The notes below the pieces were generated by a model. The model was given only the letters and a program-made list of their open reading frames with translations. It did no database searches and was not told the origin of the DNA. From Bacteroidales bacterium (GTDB taxonomy: Bacteria > Bacteroidota > Bacteroidia > Bacteroidales > P3): a DNA stretch of 40,856 nucleotides. The translations under genes and the position numbers were made by a program. Location: contig JAFRTM010000024.1 of the NCBI GenBank assembly GCA_017439185.1, forward strand, positions 1 to 40,856, read 5' to 3'. This document shows, one piece after another, positions 9,128-18,442 of this stretch (positions are counted from its first letter, which is position 1; each line of letters opens with the position of its first letter).

Positions 9128-10447
9128 TTATTCGTTATTCTCATCTACCGGTGTCCCGCTGACATCGTGCTCCCACGCCTCGTTAATCCTCACTTTCACC
9201 ACATCGCCCGGCCGATAGTCATGGTCGCTGAACACTATCACCTCGTTATCCACCTCGGGTGAATCCCACTGTGTACGTCCGGCATAGAAATCCTCAGCGA
9301 CGCCGTCAATCATCACCTCCACTTCTTTTCCCAACAACTGCTGGTTCTTTTCCAACGCTATCTCTTCCTGGATTTCCATTATCTCGTCTCTCCTATGCTG
9401 CTTCTCGTCGTCGCTCACCGGATCACCGAGCGCCATGGCCGGAGTTCCCTCTTCGGGAGAATAGGCGAACACTCCAAGACGGTCGAACTTGGCCTCTCTG
9501 ACAAAGTCTTTCAGCTCTCCGAAGGCTTCTTGGCTTTCGTTGGGGTAACCGACAATGAGGGTCGTCCTCAGGCACACTTCTGGCAGCTTCCTGCGTATCT
9601 CTCTTATCAGACGGAGGGTATGATCCTTGTCGATGTGCCGCTGCATCGACTGCAACACAGGCGTCGAGATGTGCTGCAACGGTATATCAATATAACGGCA
9701 GATGTTGGCGTGTCGCCGCATCACGTCAAGCAGCTCCATTGGAAAATCGGCAGGATATGTATAATGCAGTCTTATCCATTGTGCCCCGCTTTCCGTCGCC
9801 AACCGGTCCATCAATTCGGCTATCATACGCTTGCCGTAGCGGTCAATGCCGTAATAGGTGGTGTCTTGTGCAATAACTATGAGTTCCTTCACTCCCGACG
9901 CCACCATCCCACGAGCCTCTTCCACGATTTCTTCCATAGGGCGGGAGATATGGCGATGCCTGATCTTCGGGATGGCGCAATACGAGCAATGGCGGTCACA
10001 ACCTTCGGCAATCTTCAGATAGGCATAGTGTCGGGGAGACGACATCTTGCGTTTGGCGGCAAACGGGATTTTTTTAGAATCCTTGCCTGCCAAACTCACC
10101 AGGTATTTAATCAGCTTGTCCCACTCGTTTGTGCCGAACCAGGCATCGACCGCAGGAATCTCTTTTTTGAGTTCCCTCCGGTAACGTTCCACGAGACATC
10201 CGACGACCACCAACACTCGTGGCCGGCGTCCCCTCTCCTTTATCCCGGCTTGCTCCAGTATCGTATTAACCGACTCTTCTTTCGCGTCTCCTATGAATCC
10301 ACAGGTGTTCACCACTATGATATCCGACAGCTGACGGCCATAGTAGTCGAACCGCACTTTCATGCCGGCCGACTCAAGATGTCCGGCGATATTCTCGCTG
10401 TCCACTTTGTTCTTGGAACAACCCATGGTTATGATGTTTACCCGCAT
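9128..10447 (-). CDS. rimO: Ribosomal protein S12 methylthiotransferase RimO
   Basis: 439 residues. RimO is a radical-SAM enzyme that methylthiolates a conserved aspartate of ribosomal protein S12. The N-terminal UPF0004 domain shows three cluster cysteines: Cys10 (MGCSKNK), Cys49 (NTCGF) and Cys84 (VGCLVERY). The radical-SAM motif is Cys150-x3-Cys154-x2-Cys157 (EGCDRHCSYCAIP). A C-terminal TRAM domain starts near LLGKEVEVMIDG. The MGCSKNKVDSE start and IPKIRH segment favour RimO over MiaB. It lies 2 bp after ftsY in the same transcription unit. Confidence 0.95.
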   Translation of the reverse strand: MRVNIITMGCSKNKVDSENIAGHLESAGMKVRFDYYGRQLSDIIVVNTCGFIGDAKEESVNTILEQAGIKERGRRPRVLVVVGCLVERYRRELKKEIPAVDAWFGTNEWDKLIKYLVSLAGKDSKKIPFAAKRKMSSPRHYAYLKIAEGCDRHCSYCAIPKIRHRHISRPMEEIVEEARGMVASGVKELIVIAQDTTYYGIDRYGKRMIAELMDRLATESGAQWIRLHYTYPADFPMELLDVMRRHANICRYIDIPLQHISTPVLQSMQRHIDKDHTLRLIREIRRKLPEVCLRTTLIVGYPNESQEAFGELKDFVREAKFDRLGVFAYSPEEGTPAMALGDPVSDDEKQHRRDEIMEIQEEIALEKNQQLLGKEVEVMIDGVAEDFYAGRTQWDSPEVDNEVIVFSDHDYRPGDVVKVRINEAWEHDVSGTPVDENNE

Positions 10448-10449
10448 AT

Positions 10450-11403
10450 CTATTCGTCGAAGAGTGAGTTGACAAATTCATTGGCATTGAACACCTGCAA
10501 GTCGGTCATCTGCTCGCCGAGTCCTATATATCGTATAGGTATATGGAACTGGTCGCAAATGCCTATGGCCACACCGCCCTTGGCTGTGCCGTCGAGTTTG
10601 GTGAGCGCGAGCGCGTTGACTTCTGTGGCGGCAGTGAACTGACGGGCCTGCTCCACCGCGTTCTGTCCCGTTGAGGCATCGAGCACCAGCAGCACCTCGT
10701 GTGGCGCATCGGGCATAAGTTTCTGCATCACTTTCTTTATCTTGGTAAGCTCGTTCATCAGGCCCACTTTATTATGCAGTCGGCCTGCTGTGTCTATGAG
10801 CACCACGTCGGCATTCTTGGCGAGTGCCGACTGAAGGGTGTCGTAAGCCACCGAGGCGGGATCGGTATTCATGCCCTGCTGCACTATCGGCACATCTACC
10901 CGTTGGCTCCATATCGTCAGTTGCTCCACTGCGGCAGCACGGAATGTGTCGGCGGCTCCCAACACCACGCTTTTGCCAGCCGACTTATACTGGTAGGCAA
11001 GCTTCCCGATGGTTGTCGTCTTCCCCACTCCGTTGACGCCCACGACGAGAATCACGTATGGCTTCTTCGGCAACGGGCTGTCGAAATCGACGGGAAACTC
11101 TTCCTTGTTCTGTACAAGCAGCGAGGCAATCTCGGCTTTCAATATGGAGTTAAGCTCGCTTGTGGATATATAGCGGTCACGCTTTATGCGTTCCTGCAGC
11201 CGGTCAATGATTTTCAAGGTCGTCTCCACTCCCACATCGCAGCCTATAAGGGTCTCTTCCAGGTTGTCGAGGACACTGTCGTCGATTGTCGTCTTGCCCA
11301 TCACCGCACGCTGCAGGCGCGTGAGGAGCGACTGTTTTGACTTCTCGAGCCCCTGGTCGAGGGTTTCTTTCTTTTTGTCTTTGAATACAGAGAACAGTCC
11401 CAT
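10450..11403 (-). CDS. ftsY: Signal recognition particle receptor FtsY
   Basis: 317 residues, a short FtsY without the long acidic N-terminal A region of enterobacterial proteins. FtsY docks SRP-ribosome complexes at the inner membrane for co-translational insertion. The N domain covers about 15-100. The G domain has the P-loop GVNGVGKTT (122-130), DTFRAAAVEQL, DTAGR, and TKLDGTAKGG for guanine binding, ending with the GLGEQMTDLQVF segment. SRP (Ffh) itself would begin differently and carry a Met-rich M domain, which is absent here. The gap to rimO is 2 bp. Confidence 0.96.
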   Translation of the reverse strand: MGLFSVFKDKKKETLDQGLEKSKQSLLTRLQRAVMGKTTIDDSVLDNLEETLIGCDVGVETTLKIIDRLQERIKRDRYISTSELNSILKAEIASLLVQNKEEFPVDFDSPLPKKPYVILVVGVNGVGKTTTIGKLAYQYKSAGKSVVLGAADTFRAAAVEQLTIWSQRVDVPIVQQGMNTDPASVAYDTLQSALAKNADVVLIDTAGRLHNKVGLMNELTKIKKVMQKLMPDAPHEVLLVLDASTGQNAVEQARQFTAATEVNALALTKLDGTAKGGVAIGICDQFHIPIRYIGLGEQMTDLQVFNANEFVNSLFDE

Positions 11404-11441
11404 AGATTTTCTCCCTTCGTTAATTTTCGTTTATCATCAGG

Positions 11442-12005
11442 TCACAGAGCTTTTTCCATCACCGGTTTCTTCTCTTTGGCGAACACCTTCATGTAGTCGT
11501 CGTAGGTGTATTCACGGTAGTCGCCCGAGGCAAAATACCAAAGCACTACAAGGAAATCGTCGGGCGACATGTATCCCGGTACCACTGTGAGCAGGGTCTT
11601 GTCGTCGTCGAAAATGGCGAACGAGGGAAATCCCATCCTCTGCCCCAAGATGGCACGTGCAAAAGGATGGGTCGCACGGCCTTCGGTAACCGTCTGGCTG
11701 AAACTTGTGCCGTTCCACGTGAAAGAGCTGTGCCCTTCGGCGTCAAACTTTATCGGGGTGTAGTATTTGTTCATCAACTTGGCCACGGTTGTGTTGGAGA
11801 AGGTGTCGCGGTCCATACGCTTGCACCATCCGCACCAGGTGGTGTAGAAGTCTATAAAGTAGAGCTTGCCTTTCTTGTCACTGGATGAGCGGCCCCGGCT
11901 ATTGTCGGTCTTGGCGGCTTCCTCGATGGTGGACCATTTCACTTGTGCTACGGCGCTCCCTGCGAGGAGCATGGCGAGCATCACTATTGCTAATGTCTTT
12001 TTCAT
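11442..12005 (-). CDS. Exported thioredoxin-like protein
   Basis: 187 residues. The signal peptide is MKKTLAIVMLAMLLAGSAVAQ. A thioredoxin-fold domain follows with the redox motif Cys58-Gly-Trp-Cys61 (TTWCGWCKRMD) and later MGFPSFAIFDDD, whose cis-Pro-type FP position is typical of the fold. The CGWC motif and WCKRMD context resemble DsbD-gamma/thioredoxin_7 proteins that reduce periplasmic disulfides, but the exact partner is unknown. The gene is 38 bp from ftsY and 6 bp from the lpxB-spoIID gene, inside the long operon. Confidence 0.88.
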   Translation of the reverse strand: MKKTLAIVMLAMLLAGSAVAQVKWSTIEEAAKTDNSRGRSSSDKKGKLYFIDFYTTWCGWCKRMDRDTFSNTTVAKLMNKYYTPIKFDAEGHSSFTWNGTSFSQTVTEGRATHPFARAILGQRMGFPSFAIFDDDKTLLTVVPGYMSPDDFLVVLWYFASGDYREYTYDDYMKVFAKEKKPVMEKAL

Positions 12006-12011
12006 ATTGTG

Positions 12012-14507
12012 TTATTGTTTTGTTTCTTGTTTTGAATTGTCTTCGTTATCTGTGAACTTGTATTGCCAGTCGGTGGCGTTGTCTTGCTTGCTTTCGTCAT
12101 AGACCTCTTCTCTCTCCTCGCGGTCCCTGATGCGGAAGAGCCTGCCCAGCCAGTCGTCTTTTTTGGACTTCACCTGTGTCTTGCGGTTCTTGTCGTCTTC
12201 GATGATCTGGCTTATCTGCCGCACATAGTTCTCCACGTAATTTTTGGGCGAATCGGGGTCGTGGTGAAGTTTGGAGCCGAGGTAGTAGTGGTGGATTATG
12301 CTGTCGTAGGGTATGCCAAGCTCCACCATACGGATGGTTCCCTCCTGGCTGAGACCTACGCCGTGGCCATAACCGTGGCCGTCGAGGGTTACTTTCTTGG
12401 CGGTGCTGTCGTATATCACACTGAAATAGGTAGACTTGAGTTTGAGGTCCACTCGTACTCGCGTGAGCGGTATTCCGGCAATCCGGGCCTTGCGGTGCTC
12501 CTGCTTGAAGTTGAGCAGCTGACGGCGTATGGCGGTATCGGCGGTGTTGAGCTTGTGGGTCTTGGCAAAGTATCCCAACCAGGCGCTCTCGGTCATCGTC
12601 TTGGTCCAGTTGGTCTGCTTCATACGATAGGAGAAGGTGTCGGGCACGCTGCGCAGGTAGGGCAGGGCCGAGCGCCACACGTCCTCGGAGTTGGCGGTCT
12701 CGCCTCCACTGTTGGAATGGAACGGCGTTTCTATGAGGTTACCGTTGGCGTCGGTTATCGTCTCGCCACTGCTCTGCATGGTGCCGAGCATTATGTCGGG
12801 ACGCACACAGCGGTTGTGGTAGGCTTGGCAGTGCACGTGGTCGCAGAAGTTGTAGCCTTCTTTCTTGTGCTTGTTGATATTGCGGAGGGCCCAGGTGCGC
12901 GATATTATGGCCTGAACTCGGAATATATCGGTTTTGTCGCCATAGATTTCCGACTGCACCACTCCGGCTATATAGGTCTCAAACTCCACCTCGTTGATGA
13001 GCATGAGGCTGTTCTGGTTGGTCGAGGTCACATGGAGGCTGCCTTCATAGGTCCTCTGCTTCACTCCGGCCGGATTGATACAGAGGATACAGGCGGTATC
13101 GGTCGCGATAAGGCTCACTTTTTTGTAGGCTCCATAGCTGTAGTCGTTGACCGTGAGCGTCACCTTGCCTCCATGGGGCTTCATCTCTACGGCGAGGTCC
13201 TCGGCAAGCTGGGGCTCCAACATGACGGTGTCATCGACAAAGAGGGCATAGGCTCCGAGGTCGAAGGAGACGTTGACGGCCGATATGGTGTTGGTGGAAA
13301 ACAGCCGCACTTTCACCTTGTCGGCTGAAGCGGCAAGAGGAAGCATCATTACCAGAATCAGGGCTATGGTTTTGGCTAAGGGTTGCTCTGTGGCAACTCT
13401 GTGGCAACTCTGTGTTTGCCCTATGGTTGCGATAACCGTCTCGGCCACTTTTTTCGAAGCTCCGCTACCGCCCATTATCTGGCGCATACGGCTGTACCCC
13501 TCGCGTTGCTGACGGCGATAGTCTTCGTCTTCGGTTATCAGGCGGAACTGTTGCTCTACCGCTTCGTCGTTGCAGTCGTTCTGCAAGAGCTCTTTCACTA
13601 TGGGTTCGTCGGCTATGAGGTTGACCAGCGAGATATATTTCACTCTGTTGCCCACCAGTCTCCGCGCTATGGCTATGGAGAGTGCGTTGGCCCTGTAGCA
13701 CACCACCTGAGGGGTGTCGGCAAGGGCTGTCTCGAGGGTGGCGGTGCCGCTGCACACCACGGCGGCACGGCTGGTGGCAAGGATGGTCTGTGTGTGGTCG
13801 TATTCCACGCTGATATTGGGAACACCTGCAATGTGGCGGTCGTAGGCCGCATGGCCCAAGTGGCTCACTCCTGCCACCACGAAATGGTACTCCGGGTGCC
13901 GGTTGGCTAGCCTTACCATCTGGGGTAGCAGGCGGCTGATCTCCTGGTGGCGGCTGCCGGGCAGGAGGGCTATCTGGTTCCCTTTGCGTTCCTGGGACTG
14001 TGTCTCTTCTGCGTCGAGCAACGGATGGCCTACATACTCGGCTTTCTCGAAATTGTTACGCCTATAGAAGTCCTCTTCGAAGGGGAGGATGCAGAACAGC
14101 CGGTCCAGATTTTTTCTCATCTGCCTTATGCGCCCTTTCTTCCAGGCCCACACCTGAGGGGAGATATAGTGATAGTTGCGATAGCCTTTGCGGTGGGCCC
14201 ATCGTGCGATGCGCAGGTTGAAGCCCGGAAAGTCAATATAGATTATGGCATCGGGCTTGAACTCTTCGATATCGTGCTTGCAGAGCCTCATGTTGGCGTT
14301 TATCTGCGACAGGTGTTTTAGCACTTCTACGAAGCCCATAAATCCCAATTCTTTTATGTGCTTCACTCTTGTGCCTCCTTGCAGTGTCATAGCATCGCCG
14401 CCCCAGAAGCGGATGTCGGCTTCGGGGTCTTGCCTCTTCAGCTCTTTCATCAGCTTGGCGCCGTGCTGGTCGCCAGAGGCTTCTCCTGCTATGATGTAGT
14501 ATTTCAT
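12012..14507 (-). CDS. lpxB: Fusion of lipid-A-disaccharide synthase (LpxB) and SpoIID/LytB-domain protein
   Basis: 831 residues. Residues 1 to about 362 are a complete LpxB (start MKYYIIAGEASGDQHGA; GSRHQEISRLLP; CSGTATLETAL), which joins UDP-diacylglucosamine and lipid X to make the lipid A disaccharide at the inner membrane. Residues about 377-395 (LAKTIALILVMMLPLAASA) look like a signal peptide or signal anchor. Residues about 396-780 match the SpoIID/LytB domain (NEVEFETYIAGVVQSEI; AIISRTWAL; HSNSGGETANSEDVW; GHGYGHGVGLSQ), a family linked to peptidoglycan cleavage or amidase enhancement. The usual arrangement is two separate genes. The join lies at an 11-bp tandem repeat (13386-13414), and no good separate start exists for the second part except two ATGs inside the hydrophobic stretch. 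Either it is a real membrane-tethered fusion or a frame change in the repeat has merged two genes. Confidence 0.9.
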   Translation of the reverse strand: MKYYIIAGEASGDQHGAKLMKELKRQDPEADIRFWGGDAMTLQGGTRVKHIKELGFMGFVEVLKHLSQINANMRLCKHDIEEFKPDAIIYIDFPGFNLRIARWAHRKGYRNYHYISPQVWAWKKGRIRQMRKNLDRLFCILPFEEDFYRRNNFEKAEYVGHPLLDAEETQSQERKGNQIALLPGSRHQEISRLLPQMVRLANRHPEYHFVVAGVSHLGHAAYDRHIAGVPNISVEYDHTQTILATSRAAVVCSGTATLETALADTPQVVCYRANALSIAIARRLVGNRVKYISLVNLIADEPIVKELLQNDCNDEAVEQQFRLITEDEDYRRQQREGYSRMRQIMGGSGASKKVAETVIATIGQTQSCHRVATEQPLAKTIALILVMMLPLAASADKVKVRLFSTNTISAVNVSFDLGAYALFVDDTVMLEPQLAEDLAVEMKPHGGKVTLTVNDYSYGAYKKVSLIATDTACILCINPAGVKQRTYEGSLHVTSTNQNSLMLINEVEFETYIAGVVQSEIYGDKTDIFRVQAIISRTWALRNINKHKKEGYNFCDHVHCQAYHNRCVRPDIMLGTMQSSGETITDANGNLIETPFHSNSGGETANSEDVWRSALPYLRSVPDTFSYRMKQTNWTKTMTESAWLGYFAKTHKLNTADTAIRRQLLNFKQEHRKARIAGIPLTRVRVDLKLKSTYFSVIYDSTAKKVTLDGHGYGHGVGLSQEGTIRMVELGIPYDSIIHHYYLGSKLHHDPDSPKNYVENYVRQISQIIEDDKNRKTQVKSKKDDWLGRLFRIRDREEREEVYDESKQDNATDWQYKFTDNEDNSKQETKQ
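13386..13414. repeat. 11-bp tandem repeat at the lpxB-spoIID junction
   Basis: The unit CTCTGTGGCAA is present at 13386-13396 and 13397-13407, followed by a partial third copy (13408-13414). It encodes residues about 365-374 of the fusion, where copies are read in different frames (SCHR, then VATE). Because 11 is not a multiple of three, gain or loss of a single unit changes the frame linking lpxB to spoIID. Confidence 0.85.
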
Positions 14508-14788
14508 ATTATGCGTTGCTTCAATAAATAGGCGAGGAAGGCCACCGTCGCCACAAACATTACCGTGACCGCACCTTTAGTTGCCCGGGGATATTCGCGG
14601 GTCTTGGCATAGTATCTCACCAGGATGATGCCCGGCAGGAGCGCCGCAGCCAGCCACTGCAGGTGATGGGCTATCGGGTATCCCAACAGACTTGTCACCG
14701 CCCAGACCACTCCTACTCCTACCGCTATCACGGCGGCTTCCCATCCGGCGCCTACAAGGTACTTGTCTATGTTCAACGGGTTCTTCAT
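14504..14788 (-). CDS. Small integral membrane protein, function unknown
   Basis: 94 residues with three hydrophobic stretches (AAVIAVGVGVVWAVTSLLGYP; LQWLAAALLPGIILVRYY; GAVTVMFVATVAFLAYLL). No enzymatic motif is visible and I do not recognise a named family. It is locked between surE and lpxB by 4-bp ATGA overlaps at both ends, so translation is coupled, which makes it a real gene and suggests a role near lipid A or envelope synthesis. It ends in the basic LLKQRII tail. Confidence 0.75.
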   Translation of the reverse strand: MKNPLNIDKYLVGAGWEAAVIAVGVGVVWAVTSLLGYPIAHHLQWLAAALLPGIILVRYYAKTREYPRATKGAVTVMFVATVAFLAYLLKQRII

Positions 14789-15552
14789 CTCTTTTTCATC
14801 ATTTGCGTTATCTCTCCGATGGCCTGGTAGTTGGTGTAGTCGGGATGTATTGGGACCACACTTATGTATCCGTCGGCGAGGGCTCGCTCGTCGGTGTCGG
14901 CCTCCATATCGTTACAAATGAAACGGCCGCTCATCCAATAGTAGGGCATTCCGTTGGGGTCAAGACGCTTCACGAAACTGTCCACCCACTGGGCCCGCGC
15001 CTCCCTGCACACCTTCACTCCTTTCAGTTCGGATGCCGGAAGACTGGGTATATTGACGTTGAGGCTCACATGCTCGGGCAGCCCCTCTTCCAGCACTCGG
15101 CCTATGATGTCTCTTATATAAGGCACTGCCGCGCTGAAGTCGGCGTCCATCTGGTGGCTGAGTAACGAAAAGCCCACCGCGTCGTAACCGGCATTGGTGG
15201 CCTCTATCACCGCTCCCATAGTGCCGCTGTACATCACGTTGATCGAAGCGTTGCTCCCATGGTTTATTCCCGAAAGGACCAGGTCCACCCTGCGGGGACA
15301 GAAATGCTCGGTGGCCATCTTCACACAATCCACCGGTGTGCCGTCACAAGCATAGACGTTCAGCCCTTCGCTTTCTTTGATGGTCCTCACACGCAGCGGC
15401 CGGTTGGTGGTTATCGAGTGGCTCATCCCGCTCGAGTTGCACTCGGGCGCCATCACCACCACATCGCCGAATTCCTGCGCCACCTCGTCGAGTACCCTCA
15501 ACCCTTTCGAGACAAAGCTGTCGTCGTTTGTTATGAGTATCAACGGCTTCAT
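14785..15552 (-). CDS. surE: 5'/3'-nucleotidase SurE
   Basis: 255 residues, the family's usual length. SurE is a metal-dependent phosphatase acting on nucleoside 5'- and 3'-monophosphates. The N-terminal LILITNDDS holds the metal-binding Asp10-Asp11 pair; PECNSSGMSHS carries the conserved Asn/Ser region, and DLVLSGINHGSNAS is the second signature, with Asn ligand to the metal. The gene overlaps both neighbours by 4 bp. Linkage to lpxB is by operon structure only. Confidence 0.95.
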   Translation of the reverse strand: MKPLILITNDDSFVSKGLRVLDEVAQEFGDVVVMAPECNSSGMSHSITTNRPLRVRTIKESEGLNVYACDGTPVDCVKMATEHFCPRRVDLVLSGINHGSNASINVMYSGTMGAVIEATNAGYDAVGFSLLSHQMDADFSAAVPYIRDIIGRVLEEGLPEHVSLNVNIPSLPASELKGVKVCREARAQWVDSFVKRLDPNGMPYYWMSGRFICNDMEADTDERALADGYISVVPIHPDYTNYQAIGEITQMMKKR

Positions 15553-16628
15553 TCTATGCGTCTCCTTTCTCTTCCAGTGAAGAAGCTGGCGGGTTGCAGT
15601 ATGTTGTCGAAAGTGTAGTATTGTATCAGCACCGTGTCGCGGTTATCGACCACGGCATATAGGCGGTTGAGGTCGAAGGTGTTGTACATCGACGTGTCGG
15701 CTATCGTCTGCAGGTCGTCGGGATTGGCATATTTCACGTAGGTCTTCACCTCATGCTCGCGACCGTTGACTTCTTTCACCCGCAGGATTGCCTTGGGGGC
15801 GTGCCGGAAGGTGGTGTCCAGCTCGGCCTGTGGCACTGCCGAGGCATATTCGTCGAAGTTCAACTTGGTAAAGCTGGCAAGCATCTGCGCCACTCTCACC
15901 GTGTCGAACCCTTCTACAAGCAGCCCTCCTGCTATCAGCTCGAAGCCCTCTCCCCTGCGCTTCACCACAAACGACTCCTGCGGCTCGCCTGTTATCTCGA
16001 GACTCACCTCGTCGATGGACTTCACCGCCACGTCCATTATCCTATGGCTCCGCCAGGCTATGGGGTCAGCAATAAACCGGGTGTTCAGTATGCCGCGGAA
16101 TCCGGGTATATATACCACCAGCGGCTCTTTGTCGCCATCCCTCAGCATATAGGTCCCCATCATATCTTGCGTCTCGTGTCCGACAAAATAGGTTGCCGTC
16201 TTCTTTTCCCTCGGGAAGAGTTTCAACTTGCCTCCGAACCAATTGATGGCATAACGGTATTCATAGACTTCCACCTTGGTGTTCGAGGCGGAAAGGTTCT
16301 TCAGCACGTTGGGCACGGCCGACTTGTTCACTTTCTCTCTTATCCTCATCTTGGTGAGAGTCTCGAGGAGCAGCCCTTCCACCATCTCTTTGCTGGCATA
16401 GCAGCTGTCGTCAACTCTCCAAGCCGAATCGCCTTCGTCGCCGTAGGTGCGCCGCAGCACCACATGATGGTCACGGTTGTCGGCTATGAAGATAGCCACT
16501 ATCGACTCTTTGTTGTCTATGTTTATCTCTTTGTAGGTACGCGGCCGGTTGCCGACTGCAGCCAGCACTCCGGCTACCACTCCCACCAACGTCACTATCG
16601 CTATTATTATCCAGTTGCGCTTGCTCAT
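15549..16628 (-). CDS. DUF4340 domain-containing membrane-anchored protein
   Basis: 359 residues. One N-terminal membrane segment (WIIIAIVTLVGVVAGVLAAVG) anchors a periplasmic domain rich in beta strands with repeated elements, as in DUF4340 proteins. This family typically lies directly downstream of gldF/gldG-type ABC transporter genes, as here, and is thought to be an accessory of that complex; its biochemical role is not known. It overlaps gldG and surE by 4 bp each, so it is co-translated with both. Confidence 0.8.
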   Translation of the reverse strand: MSKRNWIIIAIVTLVGVVAGVLAAVGNRPRTYKEINIDNKESIVAIFIADNRDHHVVLRRTYGDEGDSAWRVDDSCYASKEMVEGLLLETLTKMRIREKVNKSAVPNVLKNLSASNTKVEVYEYRYAINWFGGKLKLFPREKKTATYFVGHETQDMMGTYMLRDGDKEPLVVYIPGFRGILNTRFIADPIAWRSHRIMDVAVKSIDEVSLEITGEPQESFVVKRRGEGFELIAGGLLVEGFDTVRVAQMLASFTKLNFDEYASAVPQAELDTTFRHAPKAILRVKEVNGREHEVKTYVKYANPDDLQTIADTSMYNTFDLNRLYAVVDNRDTVLIQYYTFDNILQPASFFTGRERRRIE

Positions 16629-18439
16629 TTCTTGCGTTTTAGTTGTTTGCGTCCTTTGTCTGAATTATCTGCTCCTGAAGTATTCTTTTTCCAGCGCCGC
16701 TTCCTGAGCACCACCACCAATGCTGCCACGGCAGCCATCACCAACGCAGGCAACACCACGTTGACCACCTTCACCAATGCTGCACTTTTCTCCACCTTCA
16801 CCATGTCGAGCTTCCTCAACTGCACGCTCTTGCCTCGCGTAGCCATCACGTCGTCGTTGCCGGCGAGGTAATTCACTGCGTTCATGATGAACTCCCTGTT
16901 GGCATAGAGGGTCTGCGTATAGTTGTCGAACCCCAACGGGAATGTGGTTCTCTCCTGGGCACTGAACCGGTTCTTTATGATGTCTCCGTCGCCCACCACG
17001 ATTATCTTCGTGTCTTCGCTTCGGTCGCGGTAGCCAATCTCAGGTGCCGATGCGAAGTCGGGCGTCAGACGATTGTGGAACATCGAGGTGAACTTTCCTT
17101 CCACCAGCACCGCCACGGGGACTTCTTTGTGGTTATACAGCCGCTGGTCGGGTTCTACCTTCGCCTCGTTGAGGTCTATCACCACCGGCGCATTCTTCAG
17201 ACGCGTGTACTCCGACGTGGTGAGCAGCACCGTCTTCTGCAAGTCGTCTTCGTTCTGCAACAGGTCTATGCTGCTGGCAAAGTCGCTCTTTATCACATCG
17301 AGATTCCTCACTATCGGATGCTGCGAGGTGGCTATAAGGTCGGGGAAGTAATACCACGGGGTGAAACTGTATTGCGGCTTGTCGCCCATCTGCCCCACCA
17401 CCATCGGTATCGGCCGGCACCTTATGTCCATCACCAAGTTGCTGTTTATCCTCAGTCCATAACGGTAGAACATATCGTCAAGCCCCAAGGTGTTGGCAAC
17501 GGCCAGCATCTGCGGCTGCTTCGACAGGCTATCCATGTCTGCCCTCACTCCGTCAACAAACCACAGCACCCGTCCGCCTGACATTATGTACTGGTCCAGC
17601 ACAAAGAGGTCTCTCTCGCTGAACGGCTCCGTGGGCCGTGCTATGATTAGCACGTCGTATTTCGGGGCGAAGCTGTAGGACGAGTCTTTCTTCACCGTGG
17701 TGCGCAACGACTGTATGTTCTCCCCTATCGTCACGGTGTCCAACGTGTACTGCTCGTACAGCGACCGCTGTATCTCGTAGAGGTTCGGCGACGGCAACTC
17801 GCCGTGGCCTATCTCGAACGCCACGGTGGGCTTCCTCGAACGCGAGAGGGTCCTCACGGCACTCGACAACTGGTATTCCAGATTCTGCACCGAGTTGTTG
17901 ATCTCGTCGTCGGCGGCCACATATTTCTGGCTGGTAAGCAACTGCACGTAGGTCTTCTTCCCTTTGTAGCTTATCTCTGCCGCGGGCAACAGCACCAGCT
18001 GCTGCATACCGTTCTTGGTCTTCACCTGTATGGGCGAGGGCTGTATGTCGTGCTCCATCAGTTGCCGGTAGGCGGCTGCTTTCTCTTTCTCGTCTTCTAT
18101 GTCGGCGATATTGAAGAAGTCATACTCCACATTGCGGTTGTAGGCCCTGAACTGGTTGAGCATGTCCTTGGTCTCGTTCCTGAGCCTCCTGAACTCGGCC
18201 GGCAGGTCGTCGCCTTCAAGATACACCCTGAACTGCAACGGCTCGTCAACTTCTTTCAGCAATTCTTTGGTCTGCTTCGACAGGGAGTAGCGCTGGTCTT
18301 CGGTCAGGTCTATGCGGCCGAACAGGTATATTCCTGCCACGTTGACGGCCACCACCGCAACAACGGCGGCTATCATCTCCACCAGACTGCTCTGCAACTG
18401 CCCTCTCTGTTTCTTATTGCTCTCGTTTCTCTTTTTCAT
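16625..18439 (-). CDS. gldG: GldG-like ABC transporter auxiliary protein
   Basis: 604 residues. Membrane segments at both ends (near 22-42, VVAVVAVNVAGIYLFG, and near 560-580, VVLPALVMAAVAALVVVL) flank a large extracytoplasmic region. It has the ABC_transp_aux features: RYSLSKQTKELLKEVDEPL near the start, then FEIGHGELPS and LDQYIMSGGRVLWFVDG. GldG works with GldF and the ATPase GldA in gliding bacteria; many non-gliding Bacteroidota keep gldFG, where the transported substrate is unknown. No gldA is visible in this window. The gap to gldF is 3 bp. Confidence 0.87.
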   Translation of the reverse strand: MKKRNESNKKQRGQLQSSLVEMIAAVVAVVAVNVAGIYLFGRIDLTEDQRYSLSKQTKELLKEVDEPLQFRVYLEGDDLPAEFRRLRNETKDMLNQFRAYNRNVEYDFFNIADIEDEKEKAAAYRQLMEHDIQPSPIQVKTKNGMQQLVLLPAAEISYKGKKTYVQLLTSQKYVAADDEINNSVQNLEYQLSSAVRTLSRSRKPTVAFEIGHGELPSPNLYEIQRSLYEQYTLDTVTIGENIQSLRTTVKKDSSYSFAPKYDVLIIARPTEPFSERDLFVLDQYIMSGGRVLWFVDGVRADMDSLSKQPQMLAVANTLGLDDMFYRYGLRINSNLVMDIRCRPIPMVVGQMGDKPQYSFTPWYYFPDLIATSQHPIVRNLDVIKSDFASSIDLLQNEDDLQKTVLLTTSEYTRLKNAPVVIDLNEAKVEPDQRLYNHKEVPVAVLVEGKFTSMFHNRLTPDFASAPEIGYRDRSEDTKIIVVGDGDIIKNRFSAQERTTFPLGFDNYTQTLYANREFIMNAVNYLAGNDDVMATRGKSVQLRKLDMVKVEKSAALVKVVNVVLPALVMAAVAALVVVLRKRRWKKNTSGADNSDKGRKQLKRKK

Positions 18440-18442
18440 CGT

